This document shows positions 24,974 to 37,660 of a stretch of 64,000 bases of DNA, piece by piece. This DNA comes from Larus michahellis (Eukaryota > Chordata > Aves > Charadriiformes > Laridae): assembly GCF_964199755.1 (NCBI RefSeq), contig NC_133897.1, positions 115,143,579-115,207,578 on the forward strand, given 5' to 3'. Within the stretch, counting starts at the first letter, position 1. Each line of letters begins with the position of its first letter. The notes beneath the pieces are model-generated. The model saw only the letters and a list, made by a program, of their open reading frames with translations. It did not search any database and was not told the origin of the DNA. The translations under genes and the position numbers were made by a program.

Positions 24974-27900
24974 TTGGTTTACAAGAAAAATCCCACCTAT
25001 GTCTTACAAAGTGTTGTAGAACATTTTTACAGATGCTTTCTTTTCACTACGTATCTCTGATTATTGTTTTCTCTAGTTTGTGTGGTTGAGAAATTGCTGC
25101 AAATTAGTTTGCAAGCCCAACCAGGTTTCTGCTTCATGTCTGCAGTTCTTTTCATGTCAAACACATATGAAGTGTTGGACATTTGTCTCTGAGTGGGAGC
25201 TAACAGCAACAGCTCTAGACAAGTGTGAGAGTGGAACTAGAAATTGCCAGTTCCATGATATCCTCGTTATATCTATATATGAAATCTTCATGGCTGGTGC
25301 TCTGAAATGAGTGGATTGGCTGTGGATGAACAAGCTAGCAACTAGTCACTTCCCACGTCACAAACTGCCTGCAACTTCGCTGACAACACTTCAACAGAGC
25401 AGCGCTGCCCGTGTTAACATGAACTTTACCTCCACACTAGAGTGGCAGGTTTAGGATGACCATAGCATACCAGGATCATGCGATACTGTGGGTCTTGTAA
25501 CAGCATGGATTGCCCCGGGGTTTCTACAGATGGATGTGGCCTACCAGTGTCAAGGGGGAGAAAAGGCTTTATGCAATTCACAGGGTTGGTTAGAGGGGAG
25601 CCATAAATTTCAGCTGGAGCTTCTAGAAATTTGGTTTCAAAGTTTCTACTCTGTTGGGTGATTACAGCCCACAAAGAGGTTCATTTCATCTATTATTCAT
25701 CAATATGACAATTGTCCACTTAGAATAACCTCAGTTCGTTTTGTTTCACATTTAAATTTCATTCATTCCACGTGTGAGTTCAGAGTGGTGCGTGGATTGA
25801 CATACAACATTTTAAGCTGTCCTCTAGGTAAAATAAATTACTAAAGCAGGTGTTACAAGGAGTAAAACTAATAGCATAGAAATTTTGAGATTCACTTGTC
25901 TGAAACGCAAAGGCCACCTTCTGTTACATCAATTTCATCATTCACTGAGACCAGTATTACTGAAGATTTACACAGGTATGACTAGGAAGAAAATCCATTC
26001 CCTGATTTTTCACATCAGTTAGTGAAAAGCTGATAGAAGAAATCTCTTATCTATTCCACTGGTTCACAGATCACCTTTCTGTAAATGCCAAGCATCCCAT
26101 TTATTTTATCACTAACTATAAAATATCTGCACAAAACTGGAGGACAGAAATCCATCACAGTATCTTGTCACCACAAAGTTTAATACTCTCTCATGTGTTT
26201 TCTTTGCTCAGATAACATTTTTGCATCCCTTTTGCCTCAAAGAACACAGAGGAAAGACATTTGTCTTTACTCCTACTGATAAAGAACCCAAATCAGCTTA
26301 ATTTGCTTGCAATACAACTAGGTTTAATGAACTAGTATATTCCCATTTCCAGAATCCATTAGTAAAACCTATCCAAATCAGCCTTGCTCCATTATTCTAT
26401 ATCTCAATTAAATGGGGACTCCACCTAGACTTCAGATTATAGCATCAGTCTCTTTTACGACCCTTCAGTTTCCTCAGGCAATTCCTGCGAATCTTTACCT
26501 TAGTCACTCACAGGCCTGCGTGTGAGATGGGGTAAGTCCTGATCAGCTGCACAAGCATTTTGAGTGTAGGACGTATAGTTAGTTATTCAATTAAGGCAAT
26601 AAGTTCTCCAAAATCAAAACTATTAGGCAATAAATGGTTAAAAAAAATTGTTTTATTTATTTAACAAGTTTAGACAAGCATGGCATTTTGACAATTTCAA
26701 AACGATCTTTTATTGCAAAAATTAAGTTAATATTAGTACTCTAACAAAAAATTAATTCACCTTGTTTGAGATATTTGTTATTTCACTTGTTTTCAGATTG
26801 TTGATTCTCTACCTTTTTAATATTTGGAGGGGAAAACAAGATAGCACAGTTTTACTCTGAGGTTTCTTCAGGCTATTATGAGACAGACAATATGAATTCA
26901 GTGGATCAGTTTTCTACCTGATCCCATATGGCATGTCTGATATTAGCAAGACTTTTCCCATCATTAGTACCAAGAAACTCTTCAAAAACTGAGAATGGAA
27001 GAAAAACAGCCTCTCCACTGTGTTGTATTTGAGACAGAGAAGCATCAACCACAGAGGGACCAAAAAGGGAGTCAGGGTTTTATCTCTATAACCAGAATGA
27101 GGAAGAGTGTGGTTTCTTGATATACAGAGACAAAATACTTGTACTTGCTGCAACCTAGCATGGCCCTCTATGCTATGGGGTAGCTCTAAGGAAGGTGCAG
27201 TCACGGGAGCCTCAGGAACCAGCCTGACTGTGGGAGACAGGTAATGGTGCTAAGGTGGAGACCCTGTCACCATGAAGTCCCAAGTAACGAGTTCTCCTTT
27301 AAGCAAAGCAACAGATTCTTTCCCTTTCAAGATGCAGTTAAATAAAACTGATGTCTACATTCACGCTGAGAAAGGCCATACGTAGAGTCATGCAAATACC
27401 AAAACCTAAAGGTAAGACAGTTAAGATTTAAGCTCACATTCAGCAGTCTTTGGGTTTAGATCCATTACCTGAAGTTTAGTCACCCAGAGTTCATGATCTG
27501 TGTGTTATGCTGCCTTTCAGATGAGGGGAGCGTGGCTTGTCTCCTTCTGGGCAAGTCCAATAATACTCTCTTCATCTGGTCACACCAGATTTTTCAGGGT
27601 ATTTTTTTTTCCTTTTTACCTTGTCAGTTAGCCAGAATACTATAAACATTTCAGAATCTCGGTAGACATTTCAGTTCCCAATATGTTTATTGTGCCAATC
27701 AGGAAAGAATAACACTGCCTGCACCTTTATTGTTAAAATGGATGTTATTCGCCTTCTTTTTGCTGTCTTATAGTTAGCAAGCTAACTCTGGTGACTCAGT
27801 GACATGTGCCTAATGATGGAATGAGGACTCTGAGTGGATGAATAAATGGGTTAAAGTGAGAAATGCCAGAACTGGAGTAGGTGTCCATAGGTGACACCTA

Positions 27901-30900
27901 ACATTTGGTATTGCCCCTACCGCAGTTCAGAAAAATCACTGCTTCAAATTCCTTTATGAAACACTCCCAGGATCACAACCTTGTGAATAAGGATATGCTT
28001 AGTGGTCTTACATACATGGTTATCTATGACCTCCTCCATGGCTTTCCCAACCTGAGGCATACTGACTAATGAGCAACAGCAGATTAGGGTAGCAGGCTTT
28101 CAGAGTGCAGTCAAAGCACTTTTCCTTATTACCAAAGCACCTCTCATTCTGGCATCTGTACTGAAGGGCTGGGGCAAGCTCATCATACAAATTCAAGAAC
28201 ATGTCTTTCCACACCCAAATGTTCTGCAACTGCTTCTTGTTATTTAAGTCAGCACTACAACGTGATCCTGCCACTCAGGAGTTATTTGCTGTTCTCAAAA
28301 ATGTTGCTCAGTGAAATGCAACAACCTGCCATTCTTCTGAAGTGTTTGTCCTACCCATTCATCTCCCTCAAAAATTTTTGTCTACACTTCAGCACACCCA
28401 TCAGTTGAATTTCTAATCAGGAATAATTTAAATTTCTGAATACAGAGAGAAAAGATAGCTAATCTACAAGACAGGTGCAGAATTCCCTTAAGGATCAGTG
28501 GAGACACTGAAGTGTGTGTATAGGAAGATACTGTGACGTAGAAAGCATTAGGAGATGCAGAATAGAAATCTGGGGAATGTGATCCTGAGATCCAGTACTT
28601 TGCTGAACTCTCACGATGCTATGCAAAAGTGCACCAGAGGGAGTGATGTAAATAGTACAGGTAAGCAGAGGGAGAAGTCTGCAATGGAAAAATATGTAAC
28701 ATCAAAATCTAGAGTTCAGAATTCTGCTATAATCAATAGGAGGAAACAGGTAATTGCAGAAATCCGCTTCTCTCAAACTGCCACTCCTACAGAAGACCAG
28801 ATCTGTCATGCTCTAGAAGTGATGTGGGCATGTTATAGCCTTCCAAAGTTAGGTGAGATAAATTCCACCCACTTGTGATGCAATATGTTATATTTGAGAC
28901 AGGAACTGACACAGACTTTTGTGGTGAGGACACTAAGGAGCAGCAAAAGTAACCAAGAGTGTAAGTGCTCTGCCTGTGGTTGGGTCCTCATCATAAGCTG
29001 TGATAGAGACAGTTACTTGTTTAGCCATGGCCTGATTTATACCTGTTGGTATTACTTGGAAGTATCTGTTTAATATTTTCTTAGGCTCTGATTGGTTATT
29101 TTAAAGTTAAATAAACAGCTCTTAATGCATCTGTGATCCTCATACTCCTGGCTATGCATGAGTAATAAGCATTCACTGAAAAAGGAATGCATAATAAATG
29201 GAGGAGTTGAGGTTTTTTAACCAGCATACATGACAAGCTTCATTTCACACCCAAAATATTCAAACATGCAAAGAGAAAAAAAGAGCATGAAAAGGCCCTT
29301 CCCATCCTTCTGTTCCATAGCCCAATCTACTCACAATTAAACTTCAGGAAAACCAAAAATTATCCCAGGTACTGTCTTTTTTGAGTGCTTTGGGGCACAA
29401 TTACCTTCTCTGCACCGTTAATATCTATAAACAAAACTCGGCAAAATAACTCTCTAAAAATAACTAAAGATATAAACACAGACTGAAAATCAGCTATGTT
29501 CTGCATCACAAGATAAGGCATGCATTTTCCTCCTGCACGGAATATCTGTGTTTTTCAGGAACACCCAACCCTGTAGAGGCTCCCAAATCTCTTACCTTGC
29601 TACATGAACAGTAGAGTTAGTGCTTGTGCTTGACATTTGGGGACAAAGCCTGGTTGCTTTATTCATGTACATAATCCCACAGCACCTGCAGGTCAAATTT
29701 TCCTTTCAGTGTCTCTGGTGAAACTCTATAGCAAGTTAATTGACTTTTGTTCAGATATATAGATTAACTAGGTCATAACCTACCCCATTGGGAGTGTTGA
29801 AAAGATCAGAGCAAGCAACATCCTTATAGCCTGCACATTAAAAGGCTCCCTTATTTTTTCTCTTTAAATTTAAGGAAAGAGCATTTTTTGGTAATGAAAG
29901 CAAAAGGAACAGCAAGCACACGTGACGTTGCTAATTCTTTTTCATGTGTTCTGTTTCACTCTTTCATGATAATGTTTCCTATAGTAAAGAAAAGAATATA
30001 CCTATTGGCTTTCTGCTGTGAATATTCCCTGGCTTTGGCAAAACCAGGATGTTTCCTGTAGATCTACTTCATTCTATAAGTTCCGTTCATTTGTATCAAT
30101 GCAGAAAAGAAATTTAGCAAGTGGTGCTTTATTTGGAGTTGTGCTTTATTTGAATTATATAATTTGATACCTTTAAATTACAAAACTGATTGAGAATGAT
30201 TAGTGTAATACCAGGCATTTGACCAACATAAGTGAATGTTGCAACAGTAACATTCAAAATCAAAGCAGAGGTACAATATGTGTCATGAATATCAAAAGAA
30301 TAAGGATCAAGTCCTCCATGTAAAGTGCTATGAATTATATTTAATAAACAATGGCCTGTGATCTGACTCCCCAAGTGTCTTTTACCTACAGAGTTCAAGT
30401 TCTAGTTCTGAATAGGATTTTTTTTTTCCTGTGTGCTTTTAGGATTTAGCACCTACTGATCACCGTTAAATCACCATTCTACAACTTTAGGGCAAAGTTC
30501 GCTGCTGTTAACATTAAGTTATGAAAATATCCTTTGCTATCTTTGTCAATTTAAATAATTTAAAACACAACTTAAGTGTGACTGAAGAGAAAATATACCA
30601 GCACATGACCCTGGCACTTGTGTCCAGAGCATGGCAGAGGTCAAGTACCTCTACAAGTCACTTTTGTGCCACCCTAAGCCTGAAAAGGGTTTAGTTCCTA
30701 TCACAGGCAAGAGATCCACAGGTTATTCACATCTATGCTGGTTAGGAACAGCACCTAGCACATTTAAGATGTGCTCTCGACTTTACCCCAACAACCCTTC
30801 TCTACAGAGAAGCTGTGGAAGATTTGGCAGAAAGAGGACTCTCTTCTTTTGGCAACCCAAGGATTCCTCCATCAGAGTCTTAATATGTTTTCTGGGTTCC

Positions 30901-33331
30901 TTTATGTTCCCAAGATGTACCATTAAATCTTGGGTGAATTTGACCTTCAGTTTTGAGCAGATCTTGTATCACTCTGAAAGTGTTAGCAATGAAGCATGGA
31001 GCTTTAAGGACCTTCAGAATTCATCAGAGTTGTGACAAATTGTGTTAACAGTCCATAAAAACTATTTCTATTGGTTGAGTACTCCACGTTAGCTTGTTGT
31101 CTTTCCACAGTGATGATCAGATGTCCAGTGTAGAGCAAAAAACTGTGATTGCAGGTCATGGGGGAAGGAAAATGACCAAAAAAAAAAAAAACCCACAACC
31201 CAAAACAGGTCAAAAATTTGGGTTAATCTCTCTTGACAGCATATAAAAAAGATATTGTAATAGTTTCCATTTATTAAATGCTAAGTTAATCCTTTAATAA
31301 TGTAGGGCAAAGACACCTATCAAATTGCACGAGTATGTAAGTATGCAGTGAGTGCTGGTCTGAGAAAATCCTTCTCTTAAAAAAGAAGGATGCAATCATT
31401 GTTTTATTCTCCTGACTGGTAGACTGTGCTTTCATGCAGATTGCTGCAAATCATCTTATTATTAATTCTAAGTGTGATTATGCTTGATTGCATTGTTCCA
31501 GTGTCTCACTACAGCAGTCAGGAATCTCCCCATCTAACGCAGGCGTTGTGTATTTTTGTATAATGGAAAGACAGCCCTGAGGCTATGCGGGGAAGCAGCA
31601 GGTGCATCCCCAAGAAACTGGGAGAAAGATTGATATCATTAAAATTGCACAACATCTGCTAACCAGTCGGGCTCTGTGTGACAGTTGCTCCTTGTGGTTG
31701 ACTAACCCAGCTCATGGACGGGGTGGTCCAGCTCACTTCATGGATGTCCTGTGCCCATGTGGAGGAGGCAAACTGCCCGCCATTCCTCCCTGAGCACTTC
31801 TCGATTGAGCTGCTTTCATTTCGCCAGAACTCTCTGATGTCAGGACTTGCAATGAGCAATGCAGATAGAAGGCATGAGCGTCTCTCTCCTTGTTGAAAAA
31901 CCCTTGCACAGAGTTGCAAAAATGCTGGTATCAAGCTTATTTTTGAACATCCACAATTTTAAATTACCAAGGCTAAAAATCTCTCTAGCACCTACTGCCC
32001 TAGAAAAAAAAAAAAAAGACAGCGGGAGCCATATGTTATTGGTGCATTCTAATGTTCCCCTCCTACAACAAGTACTTTGGCATGCAAATACTGTACTTTT
32101 AATATCACTTACAATAAAAACATTTTCCAAGCCCCTGTCCAATATACTTTATCATTATTTCTCATAGACAAGTGCTTTCCCACTGACTCAAAATACTACT
32201 TCTGAAGCTTGAAGTTAAAATAAGCTATTTTATGAACTTGTCTTATAAAATATACATTCACGTCATTTGCTGTAGACCTTCAAATAGACAACAAAAATGT
32301 TTAAACAATAAGAAGGTGCTAATTATGAAACAGTTGTGCACGGATACCTCATTGCAGCTAGGGTCAAGTTGCTTTGGGACGGCCTCCGCCTCAAAGAGCT
32401 TACATTGTAGAGCAACAGGGTAAGTGGAGGGGGAACAACATTAAAAAAAAAAAAAATTACTTGCAATGATATGGGGGAAATGCTACACTGGTCTTACCTT
32501 CCAGGCAAAGAGTTTCGGAAGTGTTCTTGATTGGCCTTTATGGGGTTTTGTGTTCACAAATAACAGACAGTTTTTTGCAGTTATTTGCAGTTGTCTTGTA
32601 TCAACAAATCAAAAGTGAAGGCAAATAACATGGCTGAATGGTTCCTACTTCTTTTTAAGCCAGCTGAGTAGTCATGCACAGAACATTTAAAAGCAACTGA
32701 GTGACATCTGCCTCTGAGCACGGTTCATAACCTGAGGGTGCGACCATCACAGACTTCCCACAATATGTCACAACTGACCCAGGAGCATTTTACGTTCAGT
32801 CTCCTCTAGTTTCAAGCCTTTTGCAACAAGCCAATTAAAAATACGTATATTTATAAAGTGTCATGAATGCCTCAAAAATAAAAATCTATTCACAGGGCAT
32901 GTCAGTAAGAGCTGAAGTGAGATAAACTAGTAGTTCCTTCTTTTCTGTGTGTGAAAAAGCTTGTTCACCTTAAAGTATTAATTCCCTTTACCTTTCAATC
33001 ACCATATTTCATGGCTGTGTATTTCCTTCACCCTGGCAAATATTCCCAGCGATGTGTATCTCTGCTATAACTAATCTTGAAAGAAGGGCAGACATGCAAA
33101 TTGCCATTCGCTCTCAGTGGATTATCTAGACTCAGGCTTGCTACATAATGAAAAGTTGCCTCTGATTCTACCATGTATCAAATAAGCTGGACGAATCTAA
33201 TACACAATGTGGATTCACTGTGTTTCATGTAGGCCTGTAAGGATTTCATACATCTGTTTTCCCAGTGAGGATGATTTCTCACAGTTTATTCACAGTGCTG
33301 CTCTTTTTCTCTGCATTGGTTATCAAATCAT

Positions 33332-33379
33332 CATTAATCATACCAGAGTCTCCACCATTAATCACATCAGAATCTCCAC
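33332..33379. repeat. 24-bp tandem duplication
   Basis: Two adjacent 24-bp copies at 33332-33355 and 33356-33379 differ at three positions, so the duplication is somewhat older than the exact ones elsewhere in the window. Confidence 0.85.
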
Positions 33380-33388
33380 TGCCATGGG

Positions 33389-33411
33389 AAACAAACAAAC
33401 AAACAAGCAAG
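33389..33411. repeat. (AAAC)n microsatellite
   Basis: A tetranucleotide run with an AAGC variant at its right end. Confidence 0.85.
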
Positions 33412-34274
33412 CAAAGTGTATGGGGCTAAGATAAGACAAATCAAACACTTACTCTGAGACCTGTGGCCAGACTGGGACTGATGCTCTTACAACTTTCCTA
33501 GCTACTGAATAAGATGAAGCTATGACTTCCAGCAATAAAGACTCAGGAAACCTTGGCATGGCACAATATACTGTGAAGGATATCTACAAAATGTACCGTG
33601 GCTTTGATTTTTATTAATGTAATAAATTAGCTAATTAAAATTAGCTAAATAAGCTACAATTAAAATGGGCTTTCAGGCTAGAGCCACTGTTATGACTGGA
33701 AGCCTCTCTGCTAGCAGGATATAGGTTGAGATGGCAATGACCCTTCTTCTACGTCTGAGAAATCGTAAAGATAAATCACGGGGAAAAACAAGAAGCCTGT
33801 GTAAAATGTCTCTCTCTTATGCTTTTAATACTACTCCTTTAACAATCCTTTTCATATTTATCCCTTTAATCTTGTGCTCAGGCTGCAAGTGTACCGAGTA
33901 AGAGCCTTCTCTCTGGTTTTGTTTTGTAGGGTCTCTACACCGGGAACTGCAGGTCCATGGCTGGAACTCATGGATGCTACGGTATTTCAGATAAGTACAC
34001 TGAGTACTTCAGGTTGCCCTTTGAATTGTTTTTGGAACCTTGGGCCTGCTGAGGGCTGAGATATATTAACTTGGCTACGCATCTCCTGGATTAGAGCTGA
34101 CATACCCAGCCAGCCTGGGGTGGAACCTATTCAAGTGGATATCCTAAAATTGATGGCATTGCTGTACTGAAGCACGTCCCGAGAAGGACCACATGAAGGT
34201 TACCATCTTATGCTCAAACAACCTAACGAAAGCAAGGATATGTTTAAAAATTAGGATTTTTTATATAGATAAAT

Positions 34275-34540
34275 GGAGAGGAGAGGAGAGGAGAGGAGAG
34301 GAGAGGAGAGGAGAGGAGAGGAGAGGAGAGGAGAGGAGAGGAGAGGAGAGGAGAGGAGAGAGGAGAGGGGAAAGGGAAAGGGAAAGGGAAAGGGAAAGGG
34401 AAAGGGAAAGGGAAAGGGAAAGGGGAAAAAGAAAAGGGGATGGGAAAGCAGGAAGGAGAAAAGAAGGAGAAAGGAGAAAGGAGAAAGGAGAAAGGAGAAA
34501 GGAGAAAGGAGAAAGGAGAAAGGAGAAAGGAGAAAGAAAA
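34275..34540. repeat. Three-tier homopurine satellite (5-, 6- and 7-mer units)
   Basis: The plus strand is pure purine from 34275 to 34440 (166 nt) and again from 34450 to 34540 (91 nt), broken only by a T and a C. Three different units follow one another: GGAGA pentamers to about 34360 (around 17 copies), GGGAAA hexamers to about 34425, and GGAGAAA heptamers from about 34466 to 34536. Open frames through it on both strands (Arg-Glu-Gly-rich or Leu-Ser-Pro-rich) are repeat artefacts. Such mirror-symmetric purine tracts can form triplex (H-DNA) structures. Confidence 0.97.
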
Positions 34541-36539
34541 CCCAGGTCCAATAACCTCTTTGCAATTCCTAATAATTATTTAGGTTCACCACAGTTTGAT
34601 GATAAACACACACATCACATAAAAACTTACACAAATACGGCAGGAGCTGAGGCTGCCAGCAGTGCTCGGTAGTCAACGCAAACACGGACAGTTACAAATT
34701 AACTTGGGCAACCAGTACACCAGACCAACGGGACAGCTGCCTTTTGCAAGTATTCCACTTCTGGGAACACAAAAATCCATATCAATCAAAAATAAATCAA
34801 AAGTTTCATTAAAGCCCTCAGTACATTTATTAACCAAGAAGAATCTGTAGGATAGGCAGGGATACGCAACTCGGCAAGGAAACTTGCTCTGAGGGGATTC
34901 AGCCTGCCGTTGTACAGCTGTTCCTTACCAGGTAGAGCAAATGAGGACTGCCTCGCTCAGCTTCTGCGGAACAACACCTTCCGCAGCTTCTCATCCAAGA
35001 ACATCTTTCTTATTTTCCAGGATTTGGCCACACCTACAACACATTTTGTAATTCGAAATAACTGTGAATGCGATGATAGCCTAATCACTCAAAACTTTAG
35101 CAATGAAAATATGGAAAGGCCGTTGTATAGAAAGATAGCTAAATAGAATGGTTTAGTTTGACAGAAATAGAAAATATGACTCAGATAGGGAAGAGAGCTC
35201 TTTGCCCTTTAAAAAATCGCTCTCGTTCTCCCTCTCTCTCTAACACAGGAGCCTTTCAGGGAGAGCCTGGTGATGCTGCATTATTGATGTGATACAGGTC
35301 TCCAGTGGAAACAGATGTGATATGTTTGGTTTTCTCTGATAGCCTGGGCTGAACACAAAGCAAATTACTGAATGTCAGAACACTCGGGTTCGTCGAGACC
35401 GTTCAAAGCACACTTTTAAAAGAAGCTCTTAAATAATAAATCTTAAATTTGAAGCCTGTTGCATAACCAAAAGTTACATATGTACTAAAAGAGATGTGCC
35501 CCGAGTGATTTTGCTGAGACAAACTGCAAATGACATTCAAATGCATATGTGCTGCTTTAGGATTTGTTTGTTCTCAAACCAGGCGCTGATGGTTGAGGTG
35601 AAAGACACGTAATAGCACAGTCTGGGTGAAACATTCACAGAACCGCAGAATCGTTGAGGCTGGAATATATATACAATTTAACTGAATATGCATAATCTTG
35701 CTGACAATCCTCCAACCCATGTTGGATCCTTTATTTTTAAAAACAGTTTGAGACCATAAAGGCTCCCTTTATTGCCCCTCGGTTTCTGGCAGGCGGTTTT
35801 ACACACAGCATAGTCTTCCCACACAAGAGGTCAAGCAGAGGTAGAAGAGTGCTGGTTTGGCCCAGGCTAGGTCACACCCCAGCTTCAAGAGGAATGCCAC
35901 AAGTCAAAAAGGCAGGTTTGGTCTCTCCACCCCGGAAAACCACGCAGCATACATTAGGAGCAAACCCGAGCCACGGGTTGAGTTTTTTGTATTTACCTGC
36001 CTGAGATTTGCTTTTCTAGCTCACAGTGGACCTGTAACAAGGCTCTACTGAAGCAATCAGCAGTAACCTCCTCTCACGAATAAGAGAAGCAGTGTGATGG
36101 GACGCACCAGATTATGTCTCACTTAGGTGATAGCTTCAATTTAATCAGAGTTTTCACCAAGCAGCTCAGGAGGGAACACCTTTTCCTGGTCCCTGCTGAA
36201 AATGAGAGATCCTGGGTGACACCACCAATGTATCTCAGCTGACACTTCCTTCTTTCATCCTCTTTCTTTGTCTTTTCACCTGCTTCTTGGCTTCCTCCCT
36301 AGGTTTTTCTCAAAATTGGGTGGTAAAAACCCTGAAGTGGGGTGGCTGAGCCTGAGGTTGCTGAGACACTGCTGGTGGAGAGGAGACAGAGGGTCTTTGC
36401 GCATCCTGTTACGGGAAACCCAGTGAAACCCAGGAAGGACCAAGGAGGTGAGAGACGGGACTTCGATAGGATGCCCCCAGGTGGGCCCATGTCGTCGGGA
36501 GGCGGATGGGAGGAGATAAGGGGCTGCACCTCACCCACG
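34541..36539. other. Non-coding stretch upstream of the CpG island
   Basis: No gene recognised. It contains a probable CR1 tail relic on the minus strand at 35633-35666 and rises in GC towards the right. This is the distal upstream flank of TMEM200C. Confidence 0.55.
35633..35666 (-). mobile_element. Possible CR1 3' tail relic
   Basis: ACAGAACCGCAGAATCGTTG followed by AGGCTGGAA resembles the reverse complement of the CR1 tail and adjacent 3' UTR. It is very short and degenerate, so the assignment is tentative. If right, it is the only CR1 piece in the window on the minus strand. Confidence 0.45.
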
Positions 36540-37660
36540 ACCACCCCCACTCGTCGGATTTGGGGGGGGGGGGGGAAGAGCAGGCGAGGCCGGGGCGTGG
36601 CGGTTGTGGGCGGGGCCTCCGAGGGCGGGGCCGGCGGGGCGGGGCGACCGCAGGTGCGCAGGTGGCGGGGGCGGGGGGAGGCGGCGGCGGCCATCCCTGC
36701 CGCAATTTCCCTGTGTCACCGCTCCCGTCTCCTAGCAACGGCGCCCGGGTCCGGCCGGCAGCCGCGCCAGCCGCGCACCGCCCGCAGCGGCGGCGGCACA
36801 AGGCAGCGGCTCCGCCGGGCCGGCGGCGGCCCCGCGGCGGGAAGGATGCGGCATGGCAAGGGGACGGCGCTCCCGAGGAGCTCCCTGAGGCGGCCGGCGG
36901 CGGCGGGGCCGAGGGGGCGCTCGGCGCTCGGCCCAGCCCCGCCGCCCGCCCGCCCGGGGCCGTAAGGGGCGGCGGGGCGGAGAGGCGGCGGCGGCGGCGG
37001 CGGCGGGGCGGGCGGCGATGCCCGCTCGGGCCGGAAAGTTTCTTCCCCGCGGCGGCTCGGCCGCTTCCCGCGCGGACTTCTCCCCCGGTCCTCCTCGGTA
37101 AGTGACCGCGTCCCCCCGCCGCTGCCATCTTGAGCGACCCCCGACCGACGCCCCGACAGGGGGGCGGGGAGGCCGAGGCTGCCGCCCGGCGGGGCTCAGC
37201 GTCCTGCCCCGACGGCGCGGAGCTGCGGGGCCGGCCCTGCCCACGGGGCACCCCCGAGACACCCCGGCGTCGGCTGCCGGGACTCTGGTACAACGGCGCG
37301 TGGCGGCCCCTGCCCTGCCCCAGCAGCCGGAGCCCGGCGAGCCCCGTCCCGCGGGGTGGGAAGGGGTTAACCCGGCTCCCGTCAACGCTGGTAAAAACTG
37401 TATTTGGGCTTTACCGAGCCGGGTCGGGGGTAGCGCTGGAGGGGTCGCCGAAGGAGCCGGCGGAGGGCTGGGGTCGGTTGGTGCGGCGTGTGGCTCCGTC
37501 CCCTGCGGGTCCCGGGCTGTCGTGTGGGTCCGGTGGGTCCGGCCGTGCCCTCCTTCCCCGTGCCGAGCACGGCGCTCTCCGGCGCCGAAAGCGGAGTGCC
37601 AGGCGATGCCGAACCGGGGAGGCTGCTCGGGGATGAATTTACCATCTCTTTTCGCCGTGG
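36540..37660 (+). promoter_or_regulatory. CpG island, probable TMEM200C promoter and first exon
   Basis: About 1.1 kb that is extremely GC-rich and dense in CpG, the only such island in the window. It has several GGGGCGGGG-type Sp1/KLF boxes (for example around 36590-36680), a G14 run near 36560, (CGG)n stretches near 36985-37010, and no TATA box that I can see. It lies about 1.7 kb upstream of the TMEM200C coding exon on the same strand. A good donor, G|GTAAGTGA, at 37097/37098 suggests an untranslated first exon ending here. Many long open frames cross the island on both strands, but they are what CpG-rich DNA yields and have no protein-family character. The island could also drive an antisense transcript. 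Confidence 0.85.

Larger units (their letters stand above)
24777..34274. other. Gene-free stretch
   Basis: No exon or RNA gene recognised in about 9.5 kb. Short direct duplications lie at 24940-24973 and 33332-33379, and an AAAC run at 33389-33411. The plus-strand frame at 30631-31035 (134 codons) and the minus-strand frame at 28020-28274 were inspected and matched nothing known to me. Confidence 0.55.

Noticed and set aside
34193..34672. 159-codon Arg/Glu/Gly frame and mirrored Leu/Ser/Pro frames
   Set aside because: They are translations of the homopurine satellite, not genes.
1..36000. Terminal exons of L3MBTL4, expected upstream of TMEM200C by human synteny
   Set aside because: No MBT, zinc-finger or SAM-domain peptide could be recognised on the plus strand. 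The gene probably ends further left.
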